Shown here: piece after piece, positions 14,665-22,127 of the stretch
Layout of the letters: every line of letters starts with the position of its first letter
Position numbering within the stretch: the stretch's first letter is position 1
Source of the DNA: a virus
DNA length: 42,149 nucleotides
Strand: one strand, 5' to 3'
Virus record (IMG/VR): IMGVR_UViG_3300006108_000610
Span: 1 to 42,149 of that record
Notes under the pieces: model-generated
Databases searched by the model: none
What the model saw: the letters and a program-made list of their open reading frames with translations, nothing else
Told to the model about the DNA's origin: nothing
Position numbers and translations under genes: made by a program

Positions 14665-15063
14665 ATGGCTAGAAAAACTTCAAACAACGTAGTAGTCTTT
14701 CCTAAGAAGTCTACAAATGCAAAAGATATCCAGAACCTGGAAGAGATCCAGTATAATCTGGAGATGATGAGGCATTATCATATTCAGGAGACTATTCTGA
14801 ATATGGCTCCTATTATTTTCAACAACTTAGATATCGCTGGCTTTGGGCTGGACGAAGAGCTTGACGGAGACGTTAAGGATGGTGCTTTCATAGTAGAAGC
14901 ATTACGCTCTCTTATGTGTAAGTACTATGGTATCTATCATCCTTTTCAGGATGTAGCAGAAAAGATCTTTTCAGAAGAAGCTGAAGAGAAAGGTGTCTTT
15001 AAGATCGTAGATAGACTTAATATAAAATTCAAGAAATCCGAATTCGGAAAAGGTGACAAGTGA
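14665..15063 (+). CDS. Conserved T4-like phage protein of unknown function (132 aa)
   Basis: Lies just upstream of rnh and overlaps it by 4 bases. The N-terminus is basic (ARKTSNNVVVFPKKS), the middle helical (EEIQYNLEMMRHYHIQETILNMAPIIF). The rest contains DGAFIVEALRSLMCKYYG. Similar proteins accompany rnh in other T4-like phages. No catalytic motif. There is no ribosome site at ordinary distance from the ATG, which agrees with a leaderless start from the promoter at 14630. A start at an internal ATG (14764, after ggag) is the alternative. Confidence 0.7.
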   Translation: MARKTSNNVVVFPKKSTNAKDIQNLEEIQYNLEMMRHYHIQETILNMAPIIFNNLDIAGFGLDEELDGDVKDGAFIVEALRSLMCKYYGIYHPFQDVAEKIFSEEAEEKGVFKIVDRLNIKFKKSEFGKGDK

Positions 15064-15917
15064 TTATCGTAGATCTAAATCAAGTAATGCTCTCCAATCT
15101 GCTAATGCAGTTGGGTAATCATACTAACGCTCAGTTAGAAGAAAACATGGTTCGCCATATGATCTTAAACTCTATCCGTTCTTATCGGGTAAAGTTCGGG
15201 GCGGAATATGGCGAGCTCGTTATCGCATGTGATAACACTAATATTTGGCGTAAGAAGGTATATCCTTATTACAAGGCCAACCGTAAGAAGAACTTAGAGA
15301 AGTCCGAGATGGACTGGAAGGCTATCTTTGATTGTCTTTCTAAGATCCGTTCTGAGTTAAAAGAATACTTTCCCTATAAAGTTATAGATGTAGAGTCTGC
15401 AGAAGCTGATGATGTTATCGGTACTCTGGTCAATAAGTTTGGTTCAGAACTAAATACGGGTGAAAAGATTCTCGTCCTTTCAGGAGATAAAGATTTTATT
15501 CAACTCCATACATACGCTAACGTATCTCAGTATGATCCTACTCGTAAGAAGTGGATAAAGAACAGTGACCCAGTTCGTTACCTCAAAGAGCATATACTAA
15601 AAGGTGATTCGGGCGATGGTGTTCCTAATGTTCTTTCTGATGATGACACCTTTGTCACAAATAAGCGACAGAAGCCTATGACAGTCAAACGTATTGAGGA
15701 GTTTCTTAAGCAGGATCCTAATCTTTATGACGGTAAAGTATTTAAGAACTGGCAACGTAACAAAGAACTTATTGATCTTACTAACACGCCAGACTATATA
15801 AAAGAGCAGGTACTTACTCAGTTTAATGAACAATCAGGTAAGAACCGTAGTAAGTTGCTAAACTATTTTATTGCTAATAAGATGAAACATCTAATAGAAC
15901 ACTTGAGTGAATTCTAA
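15060..15917 (+). CDS. rnh: T4-type RNase H, 5'-3' exonuclease of the FEN family
   Basis: 285 residues. Removes RNA primers and 5' flaps during lagging-strand synthesis. Acidic metal-binding motifs of the flap endonuclease family are in order: IIVDLNQ, VIACDNTN followed by YPYYKANRKKN, SAEADDVIG, LSGDKDFIQL and GDSGDGVPN. The start is GTG at 15060, overlapping the previous stop (GTGA). As in T4 it sits near other replication accessory genes; gene 32 and 59 homologues are not next to it here. Confidence 0.93.
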   Translation: MIIVDLNQVMLSNLLMQLGNHTNAQLEENMVRHMILNSIRSYRVKFGAEYGELVIACDNTNIWRKKVYPYYKANRKKNLEKSEMDWKAIFDCLSKIRSELKEYFPYKVIDVESAEADDVIGTLVNKFGSELNTGEKILVLSGDKDFIQLHTYANVSQYDPTRKKWIKNSDPVRYLKEHILKGDSGDGVPNVLSDDDTFVTNKRQKPMTVKRIEEFLKQDPNLYDGKVFKNWQRNKELIDLTNTPDYIKEQVLTQFNEQSGKNRSKLLNYFIANKMKHLIEHLSEF

Positions 15918-15927
15918 GGAGAGATAA

Positions 15928-16392
15928 ATGCAAATCGGATTATGTGAGTTTTTGACTAAGGTATCTAAACTAAAGAGAACACAAGAAAAGATCGATGCAT
16001 TGAAAGCCAATGACTCATTGCCACTGCGTGTTATTCTGCAGTGTGCTTTCGATCCTAATGTAAAGTTTATTCTCCCTGAAGGAGAGCCTCCATACAAGCC
16101 AAACGAGTTACTGGATCAGCAACACATTCTTGTTAAGGAATGTGAGAAGCTGAGATATTTCGTTCAAGGATTCCACGACATGCTTCCTCAAGCAAAGAGA
16201 GAGATGATGTTCGTTGAGATGCTTGAGCGTGTGGATCCTGAAGACGCCAAGTTAATGGTTGCCATTAAGGATAAGAAGCTGCCCATGAAGGGCATTACTA
16301 TTGACCACGTAACACAGGCATTGCCTGGTTTGATTCCCTCACTGGAGAAGAAAGAAGTAAATGAGCAAGTCAGCACTGAAGAAGTTTCGTAA
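15928..16392 (+). CDS. Conserved T4-like phage protein of unknown function (154 aa)
   Basis: Follows rnh after 10 bases with ribosome site aaggaga. It begins MQIGLCEFLTKVSKLK and is largely helical, with a central LPLRVILQCAFDPNVKFILP segment and a C-terminal ITIDHVTQALPGLIP. Proteins of this type sit downstream of rnh in several T4-like phages of cyanobacteria and alphaproteobacteria; a replication or transcription role is likely from location only. It overlaps the next gene by 32 bases. Confidence 0.75.
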   Translation: MQIGLCEFLTKVSKLKRTQEKIDALKANDSLPLRVILQCAFDPNVKFILPEGEPPYKPNELLDQQHILVKECEKLRYFVQGFHDMLPQAKREMMFVEMLERVDPEDAKLMVAIKDKKLPMKGITIDHVTQALPGLIPSLEKKEVNEQVSTEEVS

Positions 16393-16561
16393 GAACGATT
16401 ACTCGGATCGTGATGAGTTTCATGATGATCCTTTTGAACGTGAACAGAAGCGTAACTCTAAGAAAGTAGAGCGTGCACTCCGCACAAAAGATATCTCTGC
16501 TCTTGTTGAAGACGATCAAGATATCGACGATATGATTGAAGGCAACAACTGGAGATTCTAA
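16361..16561 (+). CDS. Small charged protein (66 aa)
   Basis: Begins MSKSALKKFRKNDYSDRDEF inside the preceding gene. It is very rich in charged residues and ends with an acidic helix and aromatic tail (DDQDIDDMIEGNNWRF). Size and position near rnh make a gp33-like late co-activator conceivable, but no sequence feature proves it. The stop overlaps the next ATG (TAATG). Confidence 0.6.
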   Translation: MSKSALKKFRKNDYSDRDEFHDDPFEREQKRNSKKVERALRTKDISALVEDDQDIDDMIEGNNWRF

Positions 16562-16656
16562 TGAAAACGTATCTTGATTCTACGACTATCAAGAAAGTAT
16601 ATTTGGATTCAACAACTATCAAGAAAAGATATCTTGATTCAACGAGTACGAAATAA
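16561..16656 (+). CDS. 31-residue protein made of three tandem repeats
   Basis: A short frame, MKT followed by YLDSTTIKKV, YLDSTTIKKR and YLDSTSTK. It starts inside the stop of the previous gene (TAATG) after ggag with correct spacing, and its own stop overlaps the ATG of the endonuclease gene in the same way. Synonymous differences between repeats suggest the protein repeat is under some constraint. Lys-, Ser- and Thr-rich; function unknown. Confidence 0.55.
   Translation: MKTYLDSTTIKKVYLDSTTIKKRYLDSTSTK
16570..16653 (+). repeat. Three tandem 30-base repeats
   Basis: Units begin at 16570, 16600 and 16630; the last is cut short at 24 bases by the stop. The first two share most bases, and substitutions are mostly at third codon positions. 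The array lies directly before a homing endonuclease gene. Confidence 0.85.
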
Positions 16657-17225
16657 TGCCAGAGGCTTTTGTGTATATGTGGGAAGATATTCAAAAGAAT
16701 ATGTTCTATATTGGTTCTCATAAAGGTTCAATAAATGATGGATACATATGTTCGCAGCCTCTTATGAATGAAGAGTATAATAACAGACCTTTTGATTTTG
16801 TTAGAACCATATTGGATACAGGAACAACTGAATCTATGAGAAAGTTCGAATCAGATCTGTTACATTATTATAATGCTGCATTAAATCCTATGTTCTACAA
16901 TAAACATAATGGAGGAGATAAATTCATATGTACTGGTCATTCTCCTGAAACTATTGATAAGATGAGAAAAGCGAAATCTGGCAAAAACAATCCTATGTAT
17001 GGAAAGAAACGCCCAGATACCTCTGAGATCAATAAACAAAGAAAAGGATATAAAATAAAGAATCCTAGAACTGCCGAAGCTAATGAGAAAATGATTAAAA
17101 CTAAAATACTAAATGGCACTATAAGTAATGTCGGTAAGGGTACTAGAGAGTCTGCTCTAAAAGCGTGGGAAAAAAGAAGAGCTAATGGTACTGATAAATG
17201 GGGAAATAAAAATGCCGACGTATAA
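16656..17225 (+). CDS. GIY-YIG homing endonuclease with NUMOD3 repeat
   Basis: 189 residues. The GIY-YIG core is FVYMWEDIQKNMFYIGSHKG; the catalytic-type glutamate is in RKFESDLL. The C-terminal part holds a NUMOD3 DNA-binding motif (KSGKNNPMYGKKRP) and basic helices (ALKAWEKRRANG). It sits between T4-like core genes in the same direction, starting by TAATG coupling and ending 14 bases inside the next gene, so it is neatly spliced into the operon. It probably cleaves phages lacking the insert; activity is inferred. Confidence 0.88.
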   Translation: MPEAFVYMWEDIQKNMFYIGSHKGSINDGYICSQPLMNEEYNNRPFDFVRTILDTGTTESMRKFESDLLHYYNAALNPMFYNKHNGGDKFICTGHSPETIDKMRKAKSGKNNPMYGKKRPDTSEINKQRKGYKIKNPRTAEANEKMIKTKILNGTISNVGKGTRESALKAWEKRRANGTDKWGNKNADV

Positions 17226-17454
17226 GTTTATGAACAATGACACTGGCGAAGAATACATGGAGTTCATGAGTATCTCTGCTCTGGACACTTATCTTGAAGA
17301 CAATAAGAATATCACTCAACTCGTAAATGGCGCACCTATGATCCATTCTGGCAGAGGTATGGGAAAACCAGATGCAGGTTTTCGAGACTTACTGAAGCAT
17401 ATGAAGAAGGGAAACCAAAAGGGTATTAGTAGGAGCACCATCAACACATTCTAA
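17212..17454 (+). CDS. Conserved phage protein resembling FmdB-like small proteins, without cysteines
   Basis: 80 residues from the ATG at 17212, inside the end of the endonuclease gene. The start MPTYKFMNNDTGEEYMEFM resembles the N-terminus of FmdB-type zinc ribbons, but the usual cysteines are absent. The end KPDAGFRDLLKHMKKGN and a Ser/Thr-rich tail recall a small protein found before phoH in T4-like cyanophages. Function unknown. Its original ribosome site is probably supplied or displaced by the inserted endonuclease gene. Confidence 0.72.
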   Translation: MPTYKFMNNDTGEEYMEFMSISALDTYLEDNKNITQLVNGAPMIHSGRGMGKPDAGFRDLLKHMKKGNQKGISRSTINTF

Positions 17455-17463
17455 GGAAATATA

Positions 17464-18216
17464 ATGGAAGAAGAAACAAGAAGACTTACGAGAAAAGAAA
17501 GACGACTTCTTCGACAAGGAAAGACCCCACCAAAGGAAAACTATCAAGAGAAACTAAACTTTAATCTAAAACATTTTGATCCACTGACATCAAATCAGAA
17601 AGCAACATTTGATGCTTTCGGTAAAGACCGTAACCTAATGCTGCATGGAATTGCAGGCACAGGTAAGTCTTTCTTGTCGCTCTACCTATCATTAAAGGAG
17701 ATTCTGAACAACTCAGACAAATATAAGAAGGTAGTGATCGTTAGATCCGTTGTCCCTACGAGAGATATGGGATTTCTTCCAGGTAATAATAAAGAAAAGA
17801 CTAAGGTGTATGAAGCACCGTATTATGCCATCTGCACAGAACTATTCGGCAGATCGGATTCATATGAATACCTCAAACAAAAGAACATGATTGAGTTCAT
17901 GTCTACTTCATTTATCAGAGGTATCACCCTAAATAATTGCATAGTATTAGTTGATGAAATGCAGAATGCTACTCTTCATGAGTTGGATTCTGTAATTACA
18001 CGTATTGGTCATAACTGTAAGGTTGTGTTTTCTGGAGACTTCAGACAGTCCGACTTTACAAGAGAGCACGAGCGAAATGGTTTGACAGACTTCATGAGAG
18101 TTGTTCGTAGTATGAAGTCATTTTCATTTGTTGAATTCAATGCTGAAGACATTGTGCGTAGTTCTCTAGTGAAAGAGTATATCATAATGAAAGATAAACT
18201 TCGAGTAACAGCATAG
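17464..18216 (+). CDS. phoH: PhoH-like ATPase
   Basis: 250 residues. Walker A is GIAGTGKS at 62-69 and Walker B is IVLVDEMQNA; a later sensor-like segment is VVFSGDFRQSDF. These features match the PhoH family, related to the ATPase half of superfamily I helicases and common in T4-like phages. The N-terminus is a basic helix (LTRKERRLLRQGK), which may bind nucleic acid. Host PhoH responds to phosphate starvation or acts in RNA metabolism; the phage role is not known. It starts after aaggaaat. Confidence 0.92.
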   Translation: MEEETRRLTRKERRLLRQGKTPPKENYQEKLNFNLKHFDPLTSNQKATFDAFGKDRNLMLHGIAGTGKSFLSLYLSLKEILNNSDKYKKVVIVRSVVPTRDMGFLPGNNKEKTKVYEAPYYAICTELFGRSDSYEYLKQKNMIEFMSTSFIRGITLNNCIVLVDEMQNATLHELDSVITRIGHNCKVVFSGDFRQSDFTREHERNGLTDFMRVVRSMKSFSFVEFNAEDIVRSSLVKEYIIMKDKLRVTA

Positions 18217-18224
18217 GAGATATA

Positions 18225-18926
18225 ATGTCACAGCAAATCTACATAGGAAACTACTGGCCATTCTTTTTCACTGGCCTACGTCAGTTTCAATATTCAACAA
18301 AAGATGGTACAGTAGCTCCATACACTACTAACTTCTATTATGATCCTAACCGTAACTCTATGGCTCAGGAAAATTATGCAGCTGATGGAACCTTTCTGAA
18401 TAAATGGTTCATGCAAATCAGAACTGCATTTGGTGTTGCTGAATGGCGTGACGATTACCCACCAGATAAAGATAATCCATCAGGAAAGATCATTGTTATG
18501 GATCCTCCTATTGGTTGGGGTAATGTTGAGAATGTTCCTGGTAACTACTACAATAAAGTAGAGACTGATCCTTGGCAGTGTCAGCCGTTCACTATTGCTG
18601 AAGCAGAACAGACAGTTGTTTACGAGGAGTCGCTTCCTACATTTACTACTTGGCATGGAGATACTTTCAACAACGTATTAGTATTCTCTTATGCTCAGAA
18701 GTGGGGTAAGTCTATATCTGGTGCTCGTTATTGGATGGCCGAGAACATTGGTCCAGTTGGTGTTGCATTCATCATCCAGAATCCAGATGGCACATTCACC
18801 ACTTGGGAACGTAGCGATGCCAAAGTTGTCGAGTTCAACGAACAACAGAAAAATGAAATGCTTATGAAGAATGCTTCTAAAGAAGTAATCAAAACAAGTG
18901 TCGTTAATCACTTGATGAAAAAATAA
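18225..18926 (+). CDS. Unrecognised protein (233 aa), Trp- and Tyr-rich
   Basis: Starts 8 bases after phoH with ribosome site aggagat. The N-terminus (YIGNYWPFFFTGLRQFQYS) and many Trp, Pro and Gly residues (WRDDYPPDKDNPSG, DPPIGWGNVENVPGNYY) suggest a beta-rich, perhaps carbohydrate- or protein-binding fold. The last 30 residues are a helix rich in Lys and Met. No signal peptide or catalytic motif. It lies between phoH and an exonuclease gene, so it is probably expressed early with them. Function not recognised. Confidence 0.65.
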   Translation: MSQQIYIGNYWPFFFTGLRQFQYSTKDGTVAPYTTNFYYDPNRNSMAQENYAADGTFLNKWFMQIRTAFGVAEWRDDYPPDKDNPSGKIIVMDPPIGWGNVENVPGNYYNKVETDPWQCQPFTIAEAEQTVVYEESLPTFTTWHGDTFNNVLVFSYAQKWGKSISGARYWMAENIGPVGVAFIIQNPDGTFTTWERSDAKVVEFNEQQKNEMLMKNASKEVIKTSVVNHLMKK

Positions 18927-18943
18927 TATGAAACGGATATATT

Positions 18944-19600
18944 ATGAGAAAAGTGTTTAAGCATAATTTCGTACCAGAAGTAGAATTAACAACGGAGAAC
19001 ATAGACGGCAAACGATACTATGTTCTCCCAACTGGCGAGAAGTTTCGATCAGTTACTACTGTTCTTGGTGACAAATTAGATAAAACTGCACTACTTGAAT
19101 GGAAGAAGAAAGTCGGTGAAGAACAAGCCCAAAAGATTTCTACACAAGCTGCTCGTAGAGGTACAGCAGTCCATACTCTCTGTGAAAAATATGTTCTTAA
19201 TGAATCTGAGTATCTTAAAGATGCTCTTCCTTCGAACATTGACTCCTTTAATGGTATCCGTTCTTTGCTTGATAAGCATGTGGATAATATCCTGGGTGTT
19301 GAACTTCCTCTCCATTCTATCGCATTAAAGACTGCAGGACGTTGTGATCTTATTGCTGAGTTTGATGGAGTTCCTTCTATTATTGACTTCAAGACTTCTC
19401 GTAAGACAAAGAAAGAAGAATGGATCCTTAGCTACAAGTTGCAAACAGCATGTTATGCGATGATGTTTTCTTGGATATATAAAATTAATATACCACAAAC
19501 AGTAATAATGATAGCTGTAGATCACGAAGAACCACAGCTATTTAAATTCAATACAAAAGATTATGTTAATGAAGTATTAAGAATATTCAGAGATGAATAA
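18944..19600 (+). CDS. PD-(D/E)XK exonuclease, MGME1/RecB-like
   Basis: 218 residues. The nuclease core is seen as H77 in RRGTAVHTLCE, D135 in AGRCDLIAEF, then D148 and K150 in SIIDFKTSRK, and the Q167/Y171 motif in SYKLQTACYA. This order (H, D, DxK, QxxxY) is that of RecB-like nucleases such as mitochondrial MGME1; T4-like phages carry similar enzymes for recombination or DNA processing. Its start is marked by cggatatattatg. The end overlaps the converging endonuclease-like gene by 24 bases. Confidence 0.88.
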   Translation: MRKVFKHNFVPEVELTTENIDGKRYYVLPTGEKFRSVTTVLGDKLDKTALLEWKKKVGEEQAQKISTQAARRGTAVHTLCEKYVLNESEYLKDALPSNIDSFNGIRSLLDKHVDNILGVELPLHSIALKTAGRCDLIAEFDGVPSIIDFKTSRKTKKEEWILSYKLQTACYAMMFSWIYKINIPQTVIMIAVDHEEPQLFKFNTKDYVNEVLRIFRDE

Positions 19601-20059
19601 TTTACAATTCTTGAAATGACTTTTAAATATACCAGGAGCTCTCCCATTCTTACCACAGTGCGGACATTCTCTTAATATCTGAGATTGATGTTTACCTTCT
19701 GCCAACAGTTTCTTATGCATAGCAGAACCTTTTTCTCCTGCAAATGGGTTAAGACCTTCTGTTAACCTCTTTTCATAATAAGAACCTCCCTTCATAAAAG
19801 GATGAGTTTTATTTTCTACTCTTCTTAGATTTTCTTTTCTGGCTCTTTCTGTACCGCCATTTGCTTTTAATAAATGATGCTCGCCTTCTTCTACAAGAAT
19901 TTTATTCACAGAAGACATCATTGCTGAATGCCCTGTGTTTCTAACATCTTGTATTACTGGAGGATGTTCTTCTAACAGTTGTTCTATTTTAGGATATTCT
20001 GATATATCTATTGTGGGTGTTATGTCCAGAGCAATAGCGAAAGGATCATAAATAGTCAT
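19577..20059 (-). CDS. Zinc-finger, NUMOD-like homing-endonuclease relative
   Basis: 160 residues, opposite in direction to the upstream operon. The middle has repeated NUMOD-like motifs (ENKTHPFMKGGS, LTEGLNPFAGEKGSAMHKK), preceded by GEHHLLKANGGTERARKENLRR. The end has a C2HC-type zinc finger (ECPHCGKNGRAPGIFKSHFKNC region). The segment GEHHLLKANGG could be the tail of an HNH-type site, but no complete catalytic domain is visible. It may be a DNA-binding remnant or a very short nuclease. It has a late-type promoter 60 bases upstream and a strong ribosome site (aaggagg). Confidence 0.7.
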   Translation of the reverse strand: MTIYDPFAIALDITPTIDISEYPKIEQLLEEHPPVIQDVRNTGHSAMMSSVNKILVEEGEHHLLKANGGTERARKENLRRVENKTHPFMKGGSYYEKRLTEGLNPFAGEKGSAMHKKLLAEGKHQSQILRECPHCGKNGRAPGIFKSHFKNCKLFISEYS

Positions 20060-20118
20060 GCTGTGCCTCCTTGTTAGGTATAGAGCCTGTGGATCTTGCC
20101 GGATCGCGACAGGTATTT

Positions 20119-20126
20119 CTATTTAG
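20119..20126 (-). promoter_or_regulatory. Late-type promoter (CTAAATAG)
   Basis: Minus-strand CTAAATAG, 60 bases before the gene ending at 19577, followed by aaatacctgtcgcga. The GTCGCGA part recalls the boxes at 2509-2527 and 3569-3589. The intergenic stretch 20060-20189 holds only this box and the hairpin at 20141. Confidence 0.45.
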
Positions 20127-20140
20127 TCTTTATGTGCGAA

Positions 20141-20165
20141 AAAAGGGAGCTCAAGGCTCCCTTTT
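20141..20165 (-). terminator. Bidirectional hairpin terminator
   Basis: Perfect 10-bp stem (aaaagggagc/gctccctttt) with a 5-base loop. On the minus strand it is followed by a run of six T (from 20144 downward), ending the transcript of the gene at 20190-20468. The plus side also has a T-rich flank. Confidence 0.88.
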
Positions 20166-20189
20166 CTTTTACTTAAATTTTAATTAGTA

Positions 20190-20468
20190 TTAAAGACCCC
20201 AGAAACCCAGACCAAGAAGACCACGACGACCAGCCGGAGCAATATCAACAGATAGATCATTACCGTTCTCTATGTCAGCATCAACATCCATGCCAGGAGG
20301 AGCAGTAACCAGAGTACCGTGTGGAGTTACAACAGTCATTGGTGAGAAAATATACATAGTCTTACCATCTTTAACAACCTTAGTCATCTGAATATGGCTA
20401 TGTGAATGAGCCATAGCTGATCCAGCGAGACCAAGCGAAATTACTGCTGCAAGAAAGATCTTGTTCAT
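20190..20468 (-). CDS. Small exported protein (92 aa)
   Basis: Signal peptide MNKIFLAAVISLGLAGSAMA, cleavage likely before HSHSH. The mature part has a His-rich N-terminus (HSHSHIQM), then a beta-rich domain (TMYIFSPMTVVTPHGTLVTAPPG) and a hydrophobic Gly/Leu tail (GLLGLGFWGL). The HSHSH end could bind metal. It starts after aaggac and ends before a strong terminator. It belongs to a run of small envelope-directed genes in 20190-23448. Function unknown. Confidence 0.72.
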   Translation of the reverse strand: MNKIFLAAVISLGLAGSAMAHSHSHIQMTKVVKDGKTMYIFSPMTVVTPHGTLVTAPPGMDVDADIENGNDLSVDIAPAGRRGLLGLGFWGL

Positions 20469-20489
20469 TAGTTTGTCCTTTACTGTTAG

Positions 20490-20606
20490 TTAATGAGCGC
20501 CCGATGAATACTGAACGAACGCTGATATAAAGATACCTGCTGCCACATATGCCAGAAAAGCAAGAGCAACATATAATTTACTTGGCAACTTAGGTTCTTT
20601 ATCCAT
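20490..20606 (-). CDS. Tiny single-pass membrane protein (38 aa)
   Basis: Starts MDKEPKLPSK, then a transmembrane helix (LYVALAFLAYVAAGIFISAF), and ends VQYSSGAH. The ribosome site is gaggg, 6 bases before the ATG. The topology fits a small inner-membrane protein. It lies between an unrecognised 311-residue protein and an exported protein. A CATAAATA box at 20626-20619 is too close to the start to be a useful promoter. Confidence 0.62.
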   Translation of the reverse strand: MDKEPKLPSKLYVALAFLAYVAAGIFISAFVQYSSGAH

Positions 20607-20620
20607 GACATACCCTCTAT

Positions 20621-21556
20621 TTATGCTATCTTCATTTGTTTCTTTGTCTGTTGTATGTATTGTTCTCTTATCTGTTCACCAATATCAATCATACAACAAT
20701 CTCCGCAGTTTCTACCAGAAACAACATAATTTAAAACAATGTGTTTCATATTAACAAATGGATCTTCAGATATATAAAACTCTGAAGTATCAACTCCAAA
20801 CTTTTTCAGTAAGTGTGCTGAACCCATAACATACGGTAGGAATGCACTAAAAGGAATATTATGAAATCTACAGAATTCTTTATATTTATCTGGATATCCT
20901 TTAGCTAAACTATGTAGAACAGAGTATATTGTTCCAAGTTTATTGTCAAGTCGTTTTGACATAAATATATCCCCAACATCTGTAACAAGGCCATTGTAAG
21001 ATATATCTTCTATAGAATTCTTATCCCAAACAAAATTCCAATTGCTATTGATCATATACTCGAGCAAATCGTATAATTCTTTTGGGTCACCAACATCTTT
21101 ATACTTAACACGTTTGCATTTATAATTTAAGATGAAATAATACTGGCCGTTCTCTTTATCATAATTAACAGCCTTAATAACCTCAGCTGAAGATCTTTCG
21201 AATTCCTCTGAGTTTTCAATGATGGATAATTCTTTAACGCCACAAGATCCAATAAAGTCTGTAAAAGTAGGTTGATATACTTCTTGAAAAAGACCAGACT
21301 TACCAGCAAAACAATCTTTGCTGACTAATGGTCCAAGATAAAAGATATTCAATTTATCATCAAGAATAGTATAACCATCTAATTGTTTCGTATCTGTGAT
21401 TGGAGGAAGAACATGACACTTATAGGTCGCACCAAGTCCTTTATAAAAGAGCTTGTCTCCTTTAGTAACCCTACCTGAAATAAATTCAAGATTGTCGTTG
21501 ATCTCTAACTTATCGACGACAACACCATTCTTATCATGAATAGGAACAATTGTCAT
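20621..21556 (-). CDS. Unrecognised protein (311 aa)
   Basis: No family recognised. The N-terminal third looks beta-rich and may hold a small barrel (VVVDKLEINDNLEFISGRVTKGDKLFY). The middle and C-terminal parts are helical, with a HNIPFSAFLPYVMGSAHLLKKFG segment and a near-terminal cysteine cluster (GRNCGDCCMIDIGEQ) that could bind metal. It begins by TAATG overlap with the oxygenase gene upstream, suggesting the two products act together. No signal or membrane segment. Confidence 0.6.
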   Translation of the reverse strand: MTIVPIHDKNGVVVDKLEINDNLEFISGRVTKGDKLFYKGLGATYKCHVLPPITDTKQLDGYTILDDKLNIFYLGPLVSKDCFAGKSGLFQEVYQPTFTDFIGSCGVKELSIIENSEEFERSSAEVIKAVNYDKENGQYYFILNYKCKRVKYKDVGDPKELYDLLEYMINSNWNFVWDKNSIEDISYNGLVTDVGDIFMSKRLDNKLGTIYSVLHSLAKGYPDKYKEFCRFHNIPFSAFLPYVMGSAHLLKKFGVDTSEFYISEDPFVNMKHIVLNYVVSGRNCGDCCMIDIGEQIREQYIQQTKKQMKIA

Positions 21557-22116
21557 TACATAGACTTTTCATTTAGATGCATGTATGAAGAAAGCAAGAA
21601 CTTCTCTCCTTTAATAACTGGATAACCAATATGTGGGAACATCCAGAATGGAGGAAATATAAGGAGCTTACCTTTTTCTGGTTTTACTTTCAATCCAATA
21701 CTTGTTATCTCAGTCTCTCCACCTTCTTCAACATCATTAAGATACCAGAAGAAAATAAGAAATCGTCTTGCTGAATCAAGAGTCTTGACATCAACATGTT
21801 CGTCAAATCTATCCTTGCCACCAGCAGAATAATGTTTAACTCTGAAACTCTCAAAGTTGAACTTATCTGGCCAGAACTTACTCTCTGGAACATCTTTCTT
21901 ATATTGATCAAGTGCTGCAAGAGCATGATCAACCAAATACTTATGTAGATTTAGATTGATGTTTCTATTAGAAGTAAAGTCAAATTGATCCATATTAGGA
22001 TAACCGTTCTGGTCATATCTATTATGGATATCTTTGGTCTTTTCGTATATCTGGATCAACTGATCGCACACTTGATGTGGCAAGCTGTTATGGTATGTGC
22101 GAACAAATCTATCCAT
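21556..22116 (-). CDS. 2OG-Fe(II) oxygenase, prolyl 4-hydroxylase-like
   Basis: 186 residues. Iron ligands H107 and D109 lie in DEHVDV and H162 in FPHIGYPV; K172 (GEKFLLSSY) is in the place where this family has Arg or Lys for 2-oxoglutarate. The pattern FFWYLNDVEEGGETE is characteristic of the prolyl 4-hydroxylase alpha-like branch found in T4-like phages. Protein hydroxylation is the usual inference, with unknown target. It is translationally coupled to the unrecognised downstream gene. Confidence 0.85.
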   Translation of the reverse strand: MDRFVRTYHNSLPHQVCDQLIQIYEKTKDIHNRYDQNGYPNMDQFDFTSNRNINLNLHKYLVDHALAALDQYKKDVPESKFWPDKFNFESFRVKHYSAGGKDRFDEHVDVKTLDSARRFLIFFWYLNDVEEGGETEITSIGLKVKPEKGKLLIFPPFWMFPHIGYPVIKGEKFLLSSYMHLNEKSM

Positions 22117-22127
22117 AATATACTCAA

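Noticed and set aside
15928-16561. Assignment of either small gene after rnh as gp33 or DsbA
   Set aside because: Position is suggestive, but no sequence feature identifies these poorly conserved proteins.
20619-20626. CATAAATA before the 38-residue membrane gene
   Set aside because: A transcript starting from it would begin inside the ribosome site, so it is unlikely to be a functional promoter.
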